Of a stretch of DNA of 60,000 nucleotides, positions 49,495 through 58,649 are shown one piece after another. The position numbers and the translations under genes were made by a program. The notes under the pieces were generated by a model. It had not been told where the DNA came from, did not search any database, and was given only the letters and a program-made list of their open reading frames with translations. The DNA is from Lineus longissimus. Its lineage: Eukaryota; Nemertea; Pilidiophora; Heteronemertea; Lineidae. How positions within the stretch are numbered: the stretch's first letter is position 1; each line of letters opens with the position of its first letter. The DNA is taken from positions 4,156,001 to 4,216,000 of the forward strand of contig NC_088318.1 in assembly GCF_910592395.1 (NCBI RefSeq), read 5' to 3'.

Positions 49495-50442
49495 CCAAAC
49501 AGAAACAAGAGTTTTACATTACGATTGTCCTCGATGAATCAGATTTTACTTCAAAGGAAAGAGACAGGATCCACTGTGACAGTCTAAAATTCTGCAATGT
49601 CCCTTTCTCAGATTGATGAAATGAGCAATCATGTTAAAATTTGGAGAATGTAATGAGGTCAGTTGTTGAAATGGAACCTTTGTCATCAGCTAAAATTTAC
49701 TCCTCCAAGAGCGTTTGACAGAATTTGACAGCATTTGAAATACCCCAACTGCAATTGTTCTAACGTCAAACTATCTCACGGATACTGATATGCAAAGTAA
49801 TTGACTGATTGTGTAGCTTTCACTGTAACACGGCGTCAAGGATGAGCACAATTGCATAAAATCCAACCGACATGACGACTAAACCGATCACCCATATTGC
49901 GAATTGAGAAAGGCGAAACATTATGACAAATCCTGACGAATCTTGTTTTCTGGTAATTTTCGTCAAGTAGCAAGATCTATAAGCAGCATGGAAGGAAACT
50001 GAAAAGTATTAACATAAATCTTGAACTAAAGAAACTGAATTTGCAAAGAAAATCTTAAAGAAGCAATCTGTACACTTGAAAACAAAACACAAATAAAGTC
50101 CAAAAGAGTAAAGGGAGTCCAAATGATTTGCAAATGAAATTGTAAAGACGCAAGAAATTGAAATTGGAAGAAGTGTTGGTAATAATTCGACTCCAGCAAT
50201 AATGGTAAGCAAAGAAAGCAAGATAAATCAATGAAAGAACATGATTGGACCCATGGCTTACGACACTGATGTTTCCGATACTGATGTTTCCGTAATAAGA
50301 TATTTTGCAAAAGCTATTAAGTTCCTTGTGTGATAATTCACCACAAGAAACTGGACACCTGGCATGAATTATGCCGAAAGACATTCAAAAATACTTTCCA
50401 ATCGATGAGAGATGATGACTTTTGCCACCTTTCAGTACATAC

Positions 50443-50508
50443 TTTGCCTTCAATGACACTTTCCCTTCTGATGGCTTTGTCTTTGGCATCAGATGGAGAA
50501 CGCTTTGG
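50443..50508 (-). CDS. SEPTIN7: Tandem cassette exon K7 (22 codons, phase 0/0)
   Basis: This is the last member in transcript order. It encodes PKRSPSDAKDKAIRRESVIE followed by GK, bounded by TGCAG and AAA|GTATGT. It shares PSDAKDK with K6 and the SP-S motif with K1. It differs from the others in ending GK rather than RE. It is symmetric phase 0 and about 950 bases before exon 1e. Confidence 0.74.
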
Positions 50509-50791
50509 CTGCAATAGCATTTTATTTCGGGAGTGACTGTACCATTTTGACAAAACTATTTCTAAGGGAAGGAGTCAATTGCCATCCTTCTTTTGAATTT
50601 TGATGGTAAATAACAAAAGAAGTGCCAAAGAAAAGTTGGGCTGTGGTTTATAATCAACAGCTCATGACACATTTATCCTTTGATAGCAATTGCAACAAGG
50701 TTTCTTGAACTGGACCTGATACATGGGCTTAGGAAACATTTTTAGTCATCCGCAATCAAATGTCAAACGTTGATATCCTTATTAAACATAC

Positions 50792-50857
50792 TTCACGTCT
50801 CACAAAAAATCCCTTTTTCTCAATTTTGTCTTTGGCATCAGATGGAATGCGTCTCGG
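50792..50857 (-). CDS. SEPTIN7: Tandem cassette exon K6 (22 codons, phase 0/0)
   Basis: This exon encodes PRRIPSDAKDKIEKKGFFVR followed by RE, between CAG and GAA|GTATGT. The first half matches K7 (P.R.PSDAKDK) and the second half matches K5. The AG dinucleotide, pyrimidine context and donor are all present, and the length is a multiple of three. Inclusion adds a basic 22-residue segment upstream of the septin polybasic region. Confidence 0.77.
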
Positions 50858-51223
50858 CTGTAAAAGCAGTGTGGCAGAGGTATACATACAACACCATTTT
50901 GGGTGATTCGGTACAAACGACAAAAGTAGATTTACACAGAACTAAAGACTGCAAAACTGCAGACGTTAAGGAAATTATTTGATTTTAAATATCATACTAT
51001 CAAGACATCGCCGATCTTTGTGACAAAATCACCTCAGACAACACTTTTAACAATCCTTGAGGTAATCGAGAAGTCACTGAATCTGATCAACACCACAAAG
51101 GATATGATACAGACAGAGCAATAGTAATATCATTTCCTTTGCAAATCAGGATGCCCTGACCATTACTGGCACTCAGTATCGATCAGCATTATGTGTAACC
51201 AACTGAGGAGAAGATATACATAC

Positions 51224-51301
51224 TTCACGTTTAACAAAAATTCCCTTTTTAACTTTAGTCCAGTTGTCCTTGGCTTTTACTTGCGAGGGAACTACATTTG
51301 C
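51224..51301 (-). CDS. SEPTIN7: Tandem cassette exon K5 (26 codons, phase 0/0)
   Basis: This exon encodes ANVVPSQVKAKDNWTKVKKG followed by IFVKRE, ending GAA|GTATGT. It is the most divergent and longest member. It keeps the PS..KAKD core and shares KKGIFVKRE with the KKGFFVRRE end of K6. The peptide is strongly basic. The final VKRE is also found right at the start of core exon 2 (LSVKRE), hinting that the array and exon 2 share ancestry. Confidence 0.74.
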
Positions 51302-51687
51302 CTGCAATATCAGTAACATTAACCAAAACTGCTTACTCTGATCATTATCGACTAACTTGATAAAAAGAACTAAGGGTAGGCAAAAATGTTGAGGGAGTGA
51401 GAACTTGTACACAGAAACTGTTCATGAAGAAAGCAAAATGAAGCAATACAGTTTTAGAACTAAAAGTTACATCCAAACATCTGTTGTATGATTACAATTC
51501 AAGAGCACTATTTTTGACTAAACCTGCTCTTGTCTGTTTCAGCTCCAGAACAATATCCGTCCAACCCCTCATTACAAGAAGATCAAGTACATGTAGGAAA
51601 GAATCTATCCAGGACGAGCATTTCATTTGTGACAAGATAGTCAGACCTAACTCAGAAGAGGTTGGGGAATATCACCTTAATACGTAC

Positions 51688-51723
51688 TTCGTTCTTTACT
51701 ACTTCCGACGGTGTACGGCTTGG
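51688..51723 (-). CDS. SEPTIN7: Tandem cassette exon K4 (12-codon microexon, phase 0/0)
   Basis: This 36-nt microexon encodes PSRTPSEVVKNE, one residue different from K2, bounded by a TTTGCAG acceptor and GAA|GTACGT. The flanking intron sequence is almost identical to that of K2 and K3, which marks the triplication as recent. Phase 0/0 permits skipping. Confidence 0.65.
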
Positions 51724-51813
51724 CTGCAAAAGCAGTAACAAGGATATGGAGACATATGACTAATCAGACCTAACTCCTCAGAAGAGGTTGGGGAATATCA
51801 ATTTAATACGTAC

Positions 51814-51848
51814 TTCGTTCTTACTACTGCTGACAGTGTACGGCTTGG
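51814..51848 (-). pseudogene. Tandem cassette exon K3, frameshifted copy with a possible new donor
   Basis: This copy of the K2/K4 unit has lost one base in the run following GCAGTAGTA, leaving 35 nt from acceptor to the usual GTACGT donor. Full inclusion would shift the frame. The same deletion creates GTAAGA after the eighth codon; using that donor (exon 51825-51848) would give an in-frame 24-nt exon encoding PSRTLSAV. It is therefore either a dead copy or a shortened, still usable microexon. Confidence 0.55.
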
Positions 51849-51938
51849 CTGCAAAAGCAGTAACAAGGATATGGAGACATATGACTAATCAGACCTAACT
51901 CCTCAGAAGAGGGCAGGGAATATCACCTTAATATGTAC

Positions 51939-51974
51939 TTCGTTCTTTACTACTGCTGACGGTGTACGGCTTGG
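51939..51974 (-). CDS. SEPTIN7: Tandem cassette exon K2 (12-codon microexon, phase 0/0)
   Basis: This 36-nt microexon encodes PSRTPSAVVKNE between GGCTTTTGCAG-type acceptor sequence and GAA|GTACAT. It is one of three nearly identical units (K2, K3, K4), each about 126 bp including a short intron of about 90 nt. The donor GTACAT is weaker than the GTACGT of K3 and K4. It is in frame with all neighbours. Confidence 0.65.
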
Positions 51975-52171
51975 CTGCAAAAGCAGTAACGAGGACATGG
52001 AGACGTATTACTTTCAAAAGCGATTCAATTTAACCAATCAGAGGTTTCTTGTGCAATAGTTCTCGAACAACAGATACAAGAAACAGAGCAGCAGGCAATA
52101 TTTGGATAATGCCATCAGTGTTAACTTCTCAGGAGACGAAAATGTAAGAAATATCACCTTAAAATACATAC

Positions 52172-52234
52172 TTCACGCCTAACATTTTCTTTTTTAGCAA
52201 CTTGGTCTTTGGCAGCCGATGGGGAACGACTTGG
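52172..52234 (-). CDS. SEPTIN7: Tandem cassette exon K1 (21 codons, phase 0/0)
   Basis: This is the first of seven related small exons in transcript order. It is bounded by TTGCAG and GAA|GTATGT and encodes PSRSPSAAKDQVAKKENVRR plus a final E. It shares the SR-S/T-P-S start with K2-K4 and the AAKD...KK...RRE end with K6. Both boundaries are phase 0, so it can be included or skipped without changing frame. The start of its downstream intron (TAAGGTGATATT) is also shared with K2 and K4, showing that exon and flanking intron were duplicated together. S-P and T-P pairs are potential proline-directed phosphosites (inference). Confidence 0.75.
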
Positions 52235-52601
52235 CTGCAATTGGGGGTAACAAAAAGAAGCAGTATTAAAATATTTTGAGGAATTTTTCAGCAACTAAAC
52301 AAAGGCAATACTACAGAAAATTCCCAAGAAAAGAAGGCAAAACTTATGAAAATATCAAAGAAAAGAAGGCAATGATATGAAAAATACCCAAGAAAACACA
52401 AAGCCCACCAAAAATAAAGGAAAGAACAGAAATTTGAATCTGGAATTTTATCTCCTTGAAACAAGATGGAAATCCTTTGACTATGGATACGTGATTTTAT
52501 TAAACGGAAAATGAGATTTTTGGGGAAGAGCTTGCTTGCCATCCCTCAAACAAGCTGGACAACTTTCCCTCATGTGCACTTGTCAGATTTCACAATCTCA
52601 C

Positions 52602-52757
52602 CTGGTCCGTGTTCAACTTGTAGTTGAATTTCAAACGATCCAAAGATCTCCTGCGTTCGACGATTTTCTCCAAATCGGGCCGTTCCTTCGCATTAAAAGA
52701 CGTATGGCGCATCTGAGGCCCGTTCACACCGGTACTGACAGTTATCTTGTCCGTCAT
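52602..52757 (-). CDS. SEPTIN7: Candidate alternative first coding exon 1d (52 codons)
   Basis: The frame runs from ATG 52757 to AACACGGACCAG|GTGAGA, phase 0. It encodes 52 residues, beginning MTDKITVSTGVNGPQMRHTS, with a basic stretch EKIVERRRSLDRLKFNYKLN close to the donor. The frame stays open a little further upstream without another ATG, so the start could be a few codons earlier only with a non-AUG codon. The second half resembles exon 1c. The exon lies just 5' of the tandem cassette array, so transcripts starting here can include any cassette. It is probably an alternative septin N-terminus; expression evidence is not available from sequence. Confidence 0.66.
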
Positions 52758-53924
52758 GATGCCAACAAATCGTGATAATTCCAAATCTCCCTGACGTGCC
52801 CAGTTAGCAGAAAGGTCCTGGGGCCTATCCCTCTTTTACCAACACAGAAATATTTCCAATCAAAGGAGAAGCCTTGTTGGTCACTGGTTCGAAACTAAAC
52901 AGGTAAAAGAAGTCATCTCGAAAAGCCGAGCAAATGACACTCCCATTCATAAAGAACAAAGACACACACAAGGAAGCACTTACGATCCCAATTGGCCCTC
53001 GCTTAAGTAGGGCCTAGTATAAACACGCTAGAACAATTTTGTACACTATTTGTATGTATTTTATGTAATAACTAGCCAGGTCTAGTGACCAATTTGAAAA
53101 GGTGGACAGCAAATTGGTTTAGGCCTTGTTTCATCCCAAAACCGGATTTACGTCGGTGCTTACATACAAATATAGCCTTTAATACAACACATTGTGGTCT
53201 TGGAATGGCTGTGAGTGCACATCTTCGAGTTTTATAGGAGGTGTGGTTTTGGAAGAGCACTGATATCATCATCTGACATGTCCTCATAGCTCCCTCACCA
53301 AGGAAACCAAACCTTTTATTACAATTCTTGTCCCTTCAATAACGGGCAATGCTGCCTCAAACCTCACAATATGGTGTATATCATGACCACAATAAGGACG
53401 TTTCCCTTCAAATATAAAGGCATGAAAGGGAAAAGCTTTTCTTTACAAATGTAAGAGGAAAAGCTGCTCGCATCCATAGCCTCTCTAAGTATGAACTTCT
53501 TCCTTCACTATTCAATGCCAAACACATTTCAAACAGAATAGAAATAGAAAAGACCCTAAATAATTTGACATTAGACTGGTCACCCGATAAGATCTTTCAC
53601 TGAAAGTGGTTCACAGAGCAGTTAATGATTTTTTAAGCTCTGGTGATAGGAAAGGAAAGTTGACTGATAGGTTAATCAATCAGGACAGAGCAATCAGCAC
53701 CAGAAATCAAGACAAGCGTTTAATTCCCAGTTGACATCCGGTCATGATAGGTAAGCATTCCTACTGCACAATCGTGTATCCTTCTTGGCCATGCCATAAC
53801 TTTTTCTCAGGGTCACAGGACAATTAAATCACATCGATTCAATTCACTGATAGTCAACCCAAGGGAGAGCCGTGAAAAATTAGTCAAGAAAAAGATCAAA
53901 CTTGAAAAGGTTAGCTTAACCTAC
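52758..53924 (-). other. Intergenic-like stretch between candidate first exons 1c and 1d
   Basis: Presumed intron for longer isoforms and possible promoter region for exon 1d. No TATA box at a convincing distance and no further exon could be recognised. Confidence 0.45.
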
Positions 53925-54026
53925 CGGTGATTGTGCATCGTGATTACGCTCCCGATCGTAATGAAAATTCAATTTCAGCCGATTTAGGGGCCGATTGCGT
54001 TCAGGTTGAGATTGGGTGCTCGTCAT
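53925..54026 (-). CDS. SEPTIN7: Candidate alternative first coding exon 1c (34 codons)
   Basis: The frame opens at ATG 54026 in an AAA-ATG-A context and closes at CAATCACCG|GTAGGT in phase 0. The peptide starts MTSTQSQPERNRPLNRLKLN and continues FHYDRERNHDAQSP: basic, polar and apparently disordered. Its middle part, ERNRPLNRLKLNF, aligns without gaps to ERRRSLDRLKFNY in exon 1d, and the underlying DNA is also similar. This suggests the two arose by duplication and are used alternatively from different promoters. Phase agrees with exon 1a, the cassettes and core exon 2. There is no database homologue I can name, and the exon is inferred from sequence alone. Confidence 0.6.
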
Positions 54027-54568
54027 TTTGTCCTGGCGTTGTTGCAGTTATCCAAGCAATTGATTCAAATCGAATCTACTTATGGCAGAAGTCTGACCTG
54101 TCTGTGTTTGTGCAGTAAAATCCAAAACAAAATGTTATTGGGCTGTTGGCCAACACCCCATAGGTCTAACCGTGGCCTAACGGAGCACAAAGTTTATCCT
54201 TGATTGGTGGCAAACACAATAGAAGTAGAAACATCCATTAAGGCTCTTTGACTGTAATCAATGTCAAAGAAGGCCTACAGAATGGCCAAGAGGCCTTTAA
54301 AATACTCCACATGAAACAGTCCCTAAAACCAAATCGATCACCACCTGAAGTTACGATCGTAAATCCTTCAATAAAAATAAGAATGTGTGAACAAGTCCAA
54401 AATTGAAAGAACAGGCTTTTAACTTTTCATGACTAGACCATCAGATTGTTCAACATGAACTCCTCCGGTAAAAATTCCAATCTGCGATAACTGGCGATCT
54501 GCTTTAGGACAAACCCAAGCGCACGATCGAGTCCCAAATAAGAATTCACTCCTTGCGACATCGCCTAC

Positions 54569-54613
54569 CTGAATGTTCAGTCGAACTCTTCCGGCAATAT
54601 TTTTGTGATACAT
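54569..54613 (-). CDS. SEPTIN7: Candidate alternative first coding exon 1b (15 codons)
   Basis: A short reading frame, MYHKNIAGRVRLNIQ, ends CATTCAG|GTAGGC. It is in phase 0, so it would splice in frame to any cassette or to core exon 2. The R-x-R-L-N pattern loosely recalls the RLKLNF and RLKFNY motifs of exons 1c and 1d. The support is only a start codon, a donor and correct phase over 45 nt, so chance is possible. No upstream promoter is evident. Confidence 0.35.
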
Positions 54614-55152
54614 TTTCGCAATGTGCTCGAGGACCTTCTTCCTTTTGATTGGCTAACGAATCATAAGTAGCATTGAGTGCAGGAAGAGGAATGTCAAGTC
54701 TTGACCTAGAGTCAAACCTCGCTTCAAAGAACCCCTGGGGCAGGAAATGGAAAACAAGAACGAAACAGATGTCACTCCAAGTGTGATTAATGCTAACAGA
54801 ACATTAGAAATACTAAGAAACGTATTTCGTGGAATTTTGTATTTACCGTTTCCTGATTTTGGTTTGTGAGCTGGCATTGTTTTCAACAGATTTTCGTGCC
54901 AGGAGTTTCACAAAATCACAACAGACAGCTGCAACTGATCGACTTGTGAAAACTCAATATTTTCCAATGGTTTATGAATTGTAAGCAAGGGACACCACTT
55001 GTAATCGTTGCCCAGTTTGCCAATGGAAGTTCTCCTGGGTACTTTCGGAACAGAAAGTGCCCAGAAAACAAGTGATTTTGTTTGCATGCGACAAAAATCT
55101 CTCATTTACGTTAGTCATTGCCTGAAACAACTTTGTTCCCACCAATTGACGT

Positions 55153-55635
55153 TGCTCACTGGAAAAACGTTCTGAAAATCAAGGGTACCACCCTACCTTG
55201 AGAAAACCCTATGTTCTGCACAAGGCCACTTGTCAGGGTGGCCCACCCTACCTTGGCAGCTTACAACCCTAACTTGGAAGAGCCACCCTACCATGCTCGA
55301 GAACTTTGTGGGGGGTTTCTATGGGCCACCCGACCTTAAATTGCTCGTCAATCTACCTTGTGTCGCTCACTGGAAAAACGTTCTGAAAATCAAGGGTACC
55401 ACCCTACCTTGAGAAAACCCAGTGTTCCCCACAAGGCTATTTGTCAGGGTGGCCCACCCTACCTTGGCAGCTTACCACCCTAACTTGGAAGAGCCACCCT
55501 ACCTTGCTCTAGAACTTTGTAGAGGGTTTCTATGGGCCACCCGACCTTAAGTTGCTCATCAATCTACCTTATATCGCTCACTGGAAAAATGTTCTGAAAA
55601 CCAAGGGTACCACCCTACCTTGAGAAAACCACGTG
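55153..55635. repeat. ~211-bp tandem repeat, 2.3 copies
   Basis: Units start at 55153, 55364 and 55576 with GCTCACTGGAAAAACGTTCT and include AAGGGTACCACCCTACCTTG. Within each unit CCACCCTACCTTG-like motifs recur, giving a nested structure. Copies are very similar. Confidence 0.92.
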
Positions 55636-56967
55636 GAGAACACTGCAGATATGCACAAAACAAGACCAAGGCCAAGAAGCTGACCCCTGAAAGTGTCATT
55701 ACTATCACTCTCAAGGGGTAAATTGTTCAGGAGGTCATCCAGCATGACCAACTGTGGGTGATCCATGAGCACCGACAATGCGCTGACGCATGGATTGCAT
55801 GGATTTCAATCGTCCATTTGGTATTGTCATTGCCACATCAATAGAGGGATCGTGACATCATTGTTGGTGACAGACCCCATGATTATCTGGTATTGTCGTC
55901 TATAATCATTGAATACATCGCAGACCCCCAGCCACAAGCAGGGAATTGCCGCCCAGTGGCAACATGACTCATCCAGGTAGCCAACATCACACTTTTAGAA
56001 ATAAGGTTTTGAGCTCTTCTGAAAAACATTGAAAACTTTTTCGGTGATAAATCATCCTGCACATCCATTACATCTATATTTCAGAATACGAGGGTAGCTA
56101 CAACCTCCCATATCAGGCATCAGGCCAGCATTTCATATCAAATTGTCATCATTTCCATAACAAATTGAGTAATTGAGATCTACTGGTATTATGACTGTCT
56201 GATGAGGACATATGAATAATGCTCCTGAGGACATGGACACAATGTCGGCCATCTGCTGTCTGCCACACTGCCACAATGTATGCTACAGTGTACAAGAGAG
56301 TACAGAGATCAAGACAGCAGTACATGCAGGTTTCAAAACAGTTTATGTTGAGGACATTATGCCAGTCATGTTGCTGCTACCCAAGTCAACAGAGTGACCA
56401 AAAGCCAATTTGAGGGAGACGGAAGGAATGAAGACTGGATGTTCCCTAGATGCTGTACAACGCATTTGAAGCCAAGCATATAGCCATGTCCACAAAATAC
56501 ACAGCATGGATCATGTACATATGATGCACTGAAGGAAACAATCCATAAACACAACCATGAGCAGATGTTTAACGAAACACAGCATGCCATAACAAATAAT
56601 TCAGTATCTATACTGGGTAAATATTTTTTTATGAAATCAGCAGTGACTCATCTAGCTCTGGGATAAGGATGACTTTGTGCTGTAAACTTGACATCTATTG
56701 ATTAGGTAAGTGGAGCATTGGTGGCTTGTCCATATTGCTTCAATCAAGATGCCGGGCTAACATCGATATTGCTTCAGGATGGTCGAACTCTCAATGAGTC
56801 AATCACTGACTAAATCTCATACATTAGAAAAGATGTTGCAGCGTCAGTGATGCTTGCAGCCAAGCAGTTGGCAAAAACATGTCTACTTGTTTGGGCTCTT
56901 TGTCACAAAACTGAGAACAGGAAACATCTGATCAATGGGTGGGTGGATGACCTGGTACTTCCTCATT

Positions 56968-57380
56968 CGAGTGTACAGTGACCTCCATTAGCAGATACCT
57001 CTCTGTAAAGGACACCCTCTCTATCAAAGACACCCTTTCTCTAGAGAATAATTAGTCTTCACCCCAAAAACGGTGTTTCCATTCAACTTGACCTCTCCAA
57101 TCAGGACACCTCTCCATTAAGGACAGCACTTGTCAGTCCCGATGGTGTCCTAATAGAGAGGTTCTACAGATCAATGCCTTAATGACCTGACACTTCCTTA
57201 TTCAGTGTACAGTGGCGCCTCCCTTTAACAGACACCACCCTCTCTATAAAGGACACCCTCTCTATTAAGGTTACTGGTATAGTTTTCATCAGAAATTTGT
57301 TGTTTGTATTGAATTTAACATCTTTAGACTTTAGTCTCCATGAAAAACAGCACTTGTCAGTGTCCTTAATAGAGAGGTTT
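56968..57380. repeat. Dispersed 'CTCTCTATTAAGGACACC' family, copies 2 and 3
   Basis: Two adjacent diverged copies (about 56968-57165 and 57200-57380) contain GGACACCCTCTCTAT, GACCTCTCCAATCAGGACAC and CAGCACTTGTCAGT. They are reverse-related to 36062-36262. Confidence 0.7.
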
Positions 57381-57749
57381 TACTGAACATGATAAAGACA
57401 GGCCAGAGTTGAGAATTGAGCGCAACAGGATGTCATGAACAATGTCCCCATTCGGATGAATGAAGTGAGGTTTTTTTATGCAAAGTTGTCCCAGTTTCAT
57501 TTTGTTGTACACACATGACTACCATCTTCCATCAGAACAAACAGATACTTTAGAAAGGAGAGCTTAAACCGACAGAATGGTTGGCAATATGAGCTGCAAT
57601 AGTATTGACGTTACCAACTTTTTGCAGTTCCATCACTCAATGGCCCAAAGGCCTGTATGAAGCATGTCTTACTAAGACAAGCTGCTTGATCAGTGGTACA
57701 ATCTGAGCGAGTATTCCTGACTGGTACCCACCTGGGCAGAGTAAGGCCT

Positions 57750-57865
57750 CTGAGGCGAAGAGACGTCATGCCTTGAGTCTCTCACCAACCGAACAGGGAT
57801 CAAACCATGAACCTCAGGACCTGCATCAGAACCCCAAGGCACTACAACACCATGCCTCCTAAGTC
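57750..57865 (-). repeat. tRNA-derived SINE-like sequence
   Basis: On the minus strand GGCATGGTGTTGTAGTGCCT (A-box region) is followed about 35 bases later by GGTTTGATCCC (B box; plus 57796-57806). The stems are degenerate. Confidence 0.45.
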
Positions 57866-58241
57866 ACACCAAGGTCTAAGTGTCAAAGCGCAATGCAGCT
57901 TCAGGGCAATCCCCTCAAGCTTGACCAGGATGTGACAAATCTTCAAGAAATGTCGATTGCCGCAACATTTAGGGGAGGTCTGACCAACATGGGATGAGTC
58001 AGAAAGCAAACCTGGAAAACGATATCAGATCCATACAATGATAATAACATTAACTGAACAGACTAAAGCTTTGACTTGTGGAATATTCTTGCATACCGCT
58101 GAATACAAAAGCAAACATTGAGGACAACCTACAAGATACAAGACAATGACAGGTATTGATCGTGGCAGTTTTTACAGATTTTGAATCTGCGTCTCCTTTG
58201 TTGACAATAAGATCCCGCCAGACATTTGTCAAGATACTCAC

Positions 58242-58649
58242 AGGATTCTGTTGTTTAGATTCTGTAGTTGTATTAGTCGTCGTGCTCGGTGTAGATCCGG
58301 TGCTAGAATTATACCGCTCGCTGTACGGAACGTACTTCTGCCGCTCATACGACGACCGCTCGTAGGTCGAAGACGTTGATGAGGGTGCCATTGACGAAAC
58401 CGGATTAACATCCCCATTCGACCCGTTAATCTGTGCCCCTGACTCCTTATTCTTATTGTCTAATTCCCTCTTGTATCCAATTTCTTCACGTTTGAGACCA
58501 GTATTGTCCGACTCTCGTCTGTAACTTGATCGATATCTGGATCCGACAGACCCTGCTGATGCTGACGTTGTAGTGCCTCCCGTTGTACTCCCTGTTTTAT
58601 CCGCGCTCCCAGACCCCACAGATCCTAGCGGTCCACGTATCATGGACAT
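58242..58649 (-). CDS. SEPTIN7: Septin first coding exon 1a: Ser/Thr/Gly-rich disordered N-terminus
   Basis: This exon encodes 136 residues and has no domain similarity. The start is the ATG at 58649; a second ATG two codons later (MSM) is an alternative. The peptide is low complexity: G/S/T-rich (GSGSADKTGSTTGGTTTSAS), then a charged R/K/E part (YRRESDNTGLKREEIGYKRE), then a Tyr-containing part (YERSSYERQKYVPYSERYN) and a Thr run. It ends ESKQQNP at CCT|GTGAGT, phase 0, matching every downstream cassette and core exon 2. Reading on past the donor gives a non-septin tail, so splicing there is likely. Vertebrate septin 7 has a much shorter N-terminus; long disordered N-termini occur in septin 9 and some invertebrate septins. 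It is the most 5' first exon seen here; an upstream non-coding exon cannot be excluded. Confidence 0.82.

Larger units (their letters stand above)
54614..58241 (-). other. Intron following exon 1a
   Basis: It holds the ~211-bp satellite-like repeat at 55153-55635, copies of the CTCTCTATTAAGGACACC family and a tRNA-like SINE piece. Several short ATG-started frames occur here, but none pairs a good donor with phase 0. Confidence 0.5.
3335..58649 (-). other. SEPTIN7: Septin-7-type septin gene, whole locus (coding span)
   Basis: This entry spans the complete coding region of a filament-forming septin GTPase, read right to left. Septins form hetero-oligomeric rods that polymerise at membranes, the cytokinetic furrow and the cortex; the septin 7 class contributes the central subunit. 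Class assignment rests on near-identity to septin 7 in several exons: [52 protein letters not shown] and THMQDLKD. The shared exons sum to 1431 nt including the stop (477 codons, no frame break). With the longest first exon the protein would be about 612 residues, against roughly 440 for vertebrate septin 7. The excess lies mainly in the disordered N-terminus. Introns range from 90 nt to about 13.6 kb. Alternative first exons and cassettes are listed separately. Confidence 0.95.

Noticed and set aside
54653-54886. Minus frame MKTMPAHKPKSGNG... as another septin first exon
   Set aside because: Its only good donor (AAACG|GTAAAT) leaves phase 1, which does not fit the phase 0 acceptors downstream.
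55883-56068. Minus frame MDVQDDLSPKKFSMFFRRAQ as a first exon
   Set aside because: Peptide looks plausible, but there is no consensus donor in the required phase.
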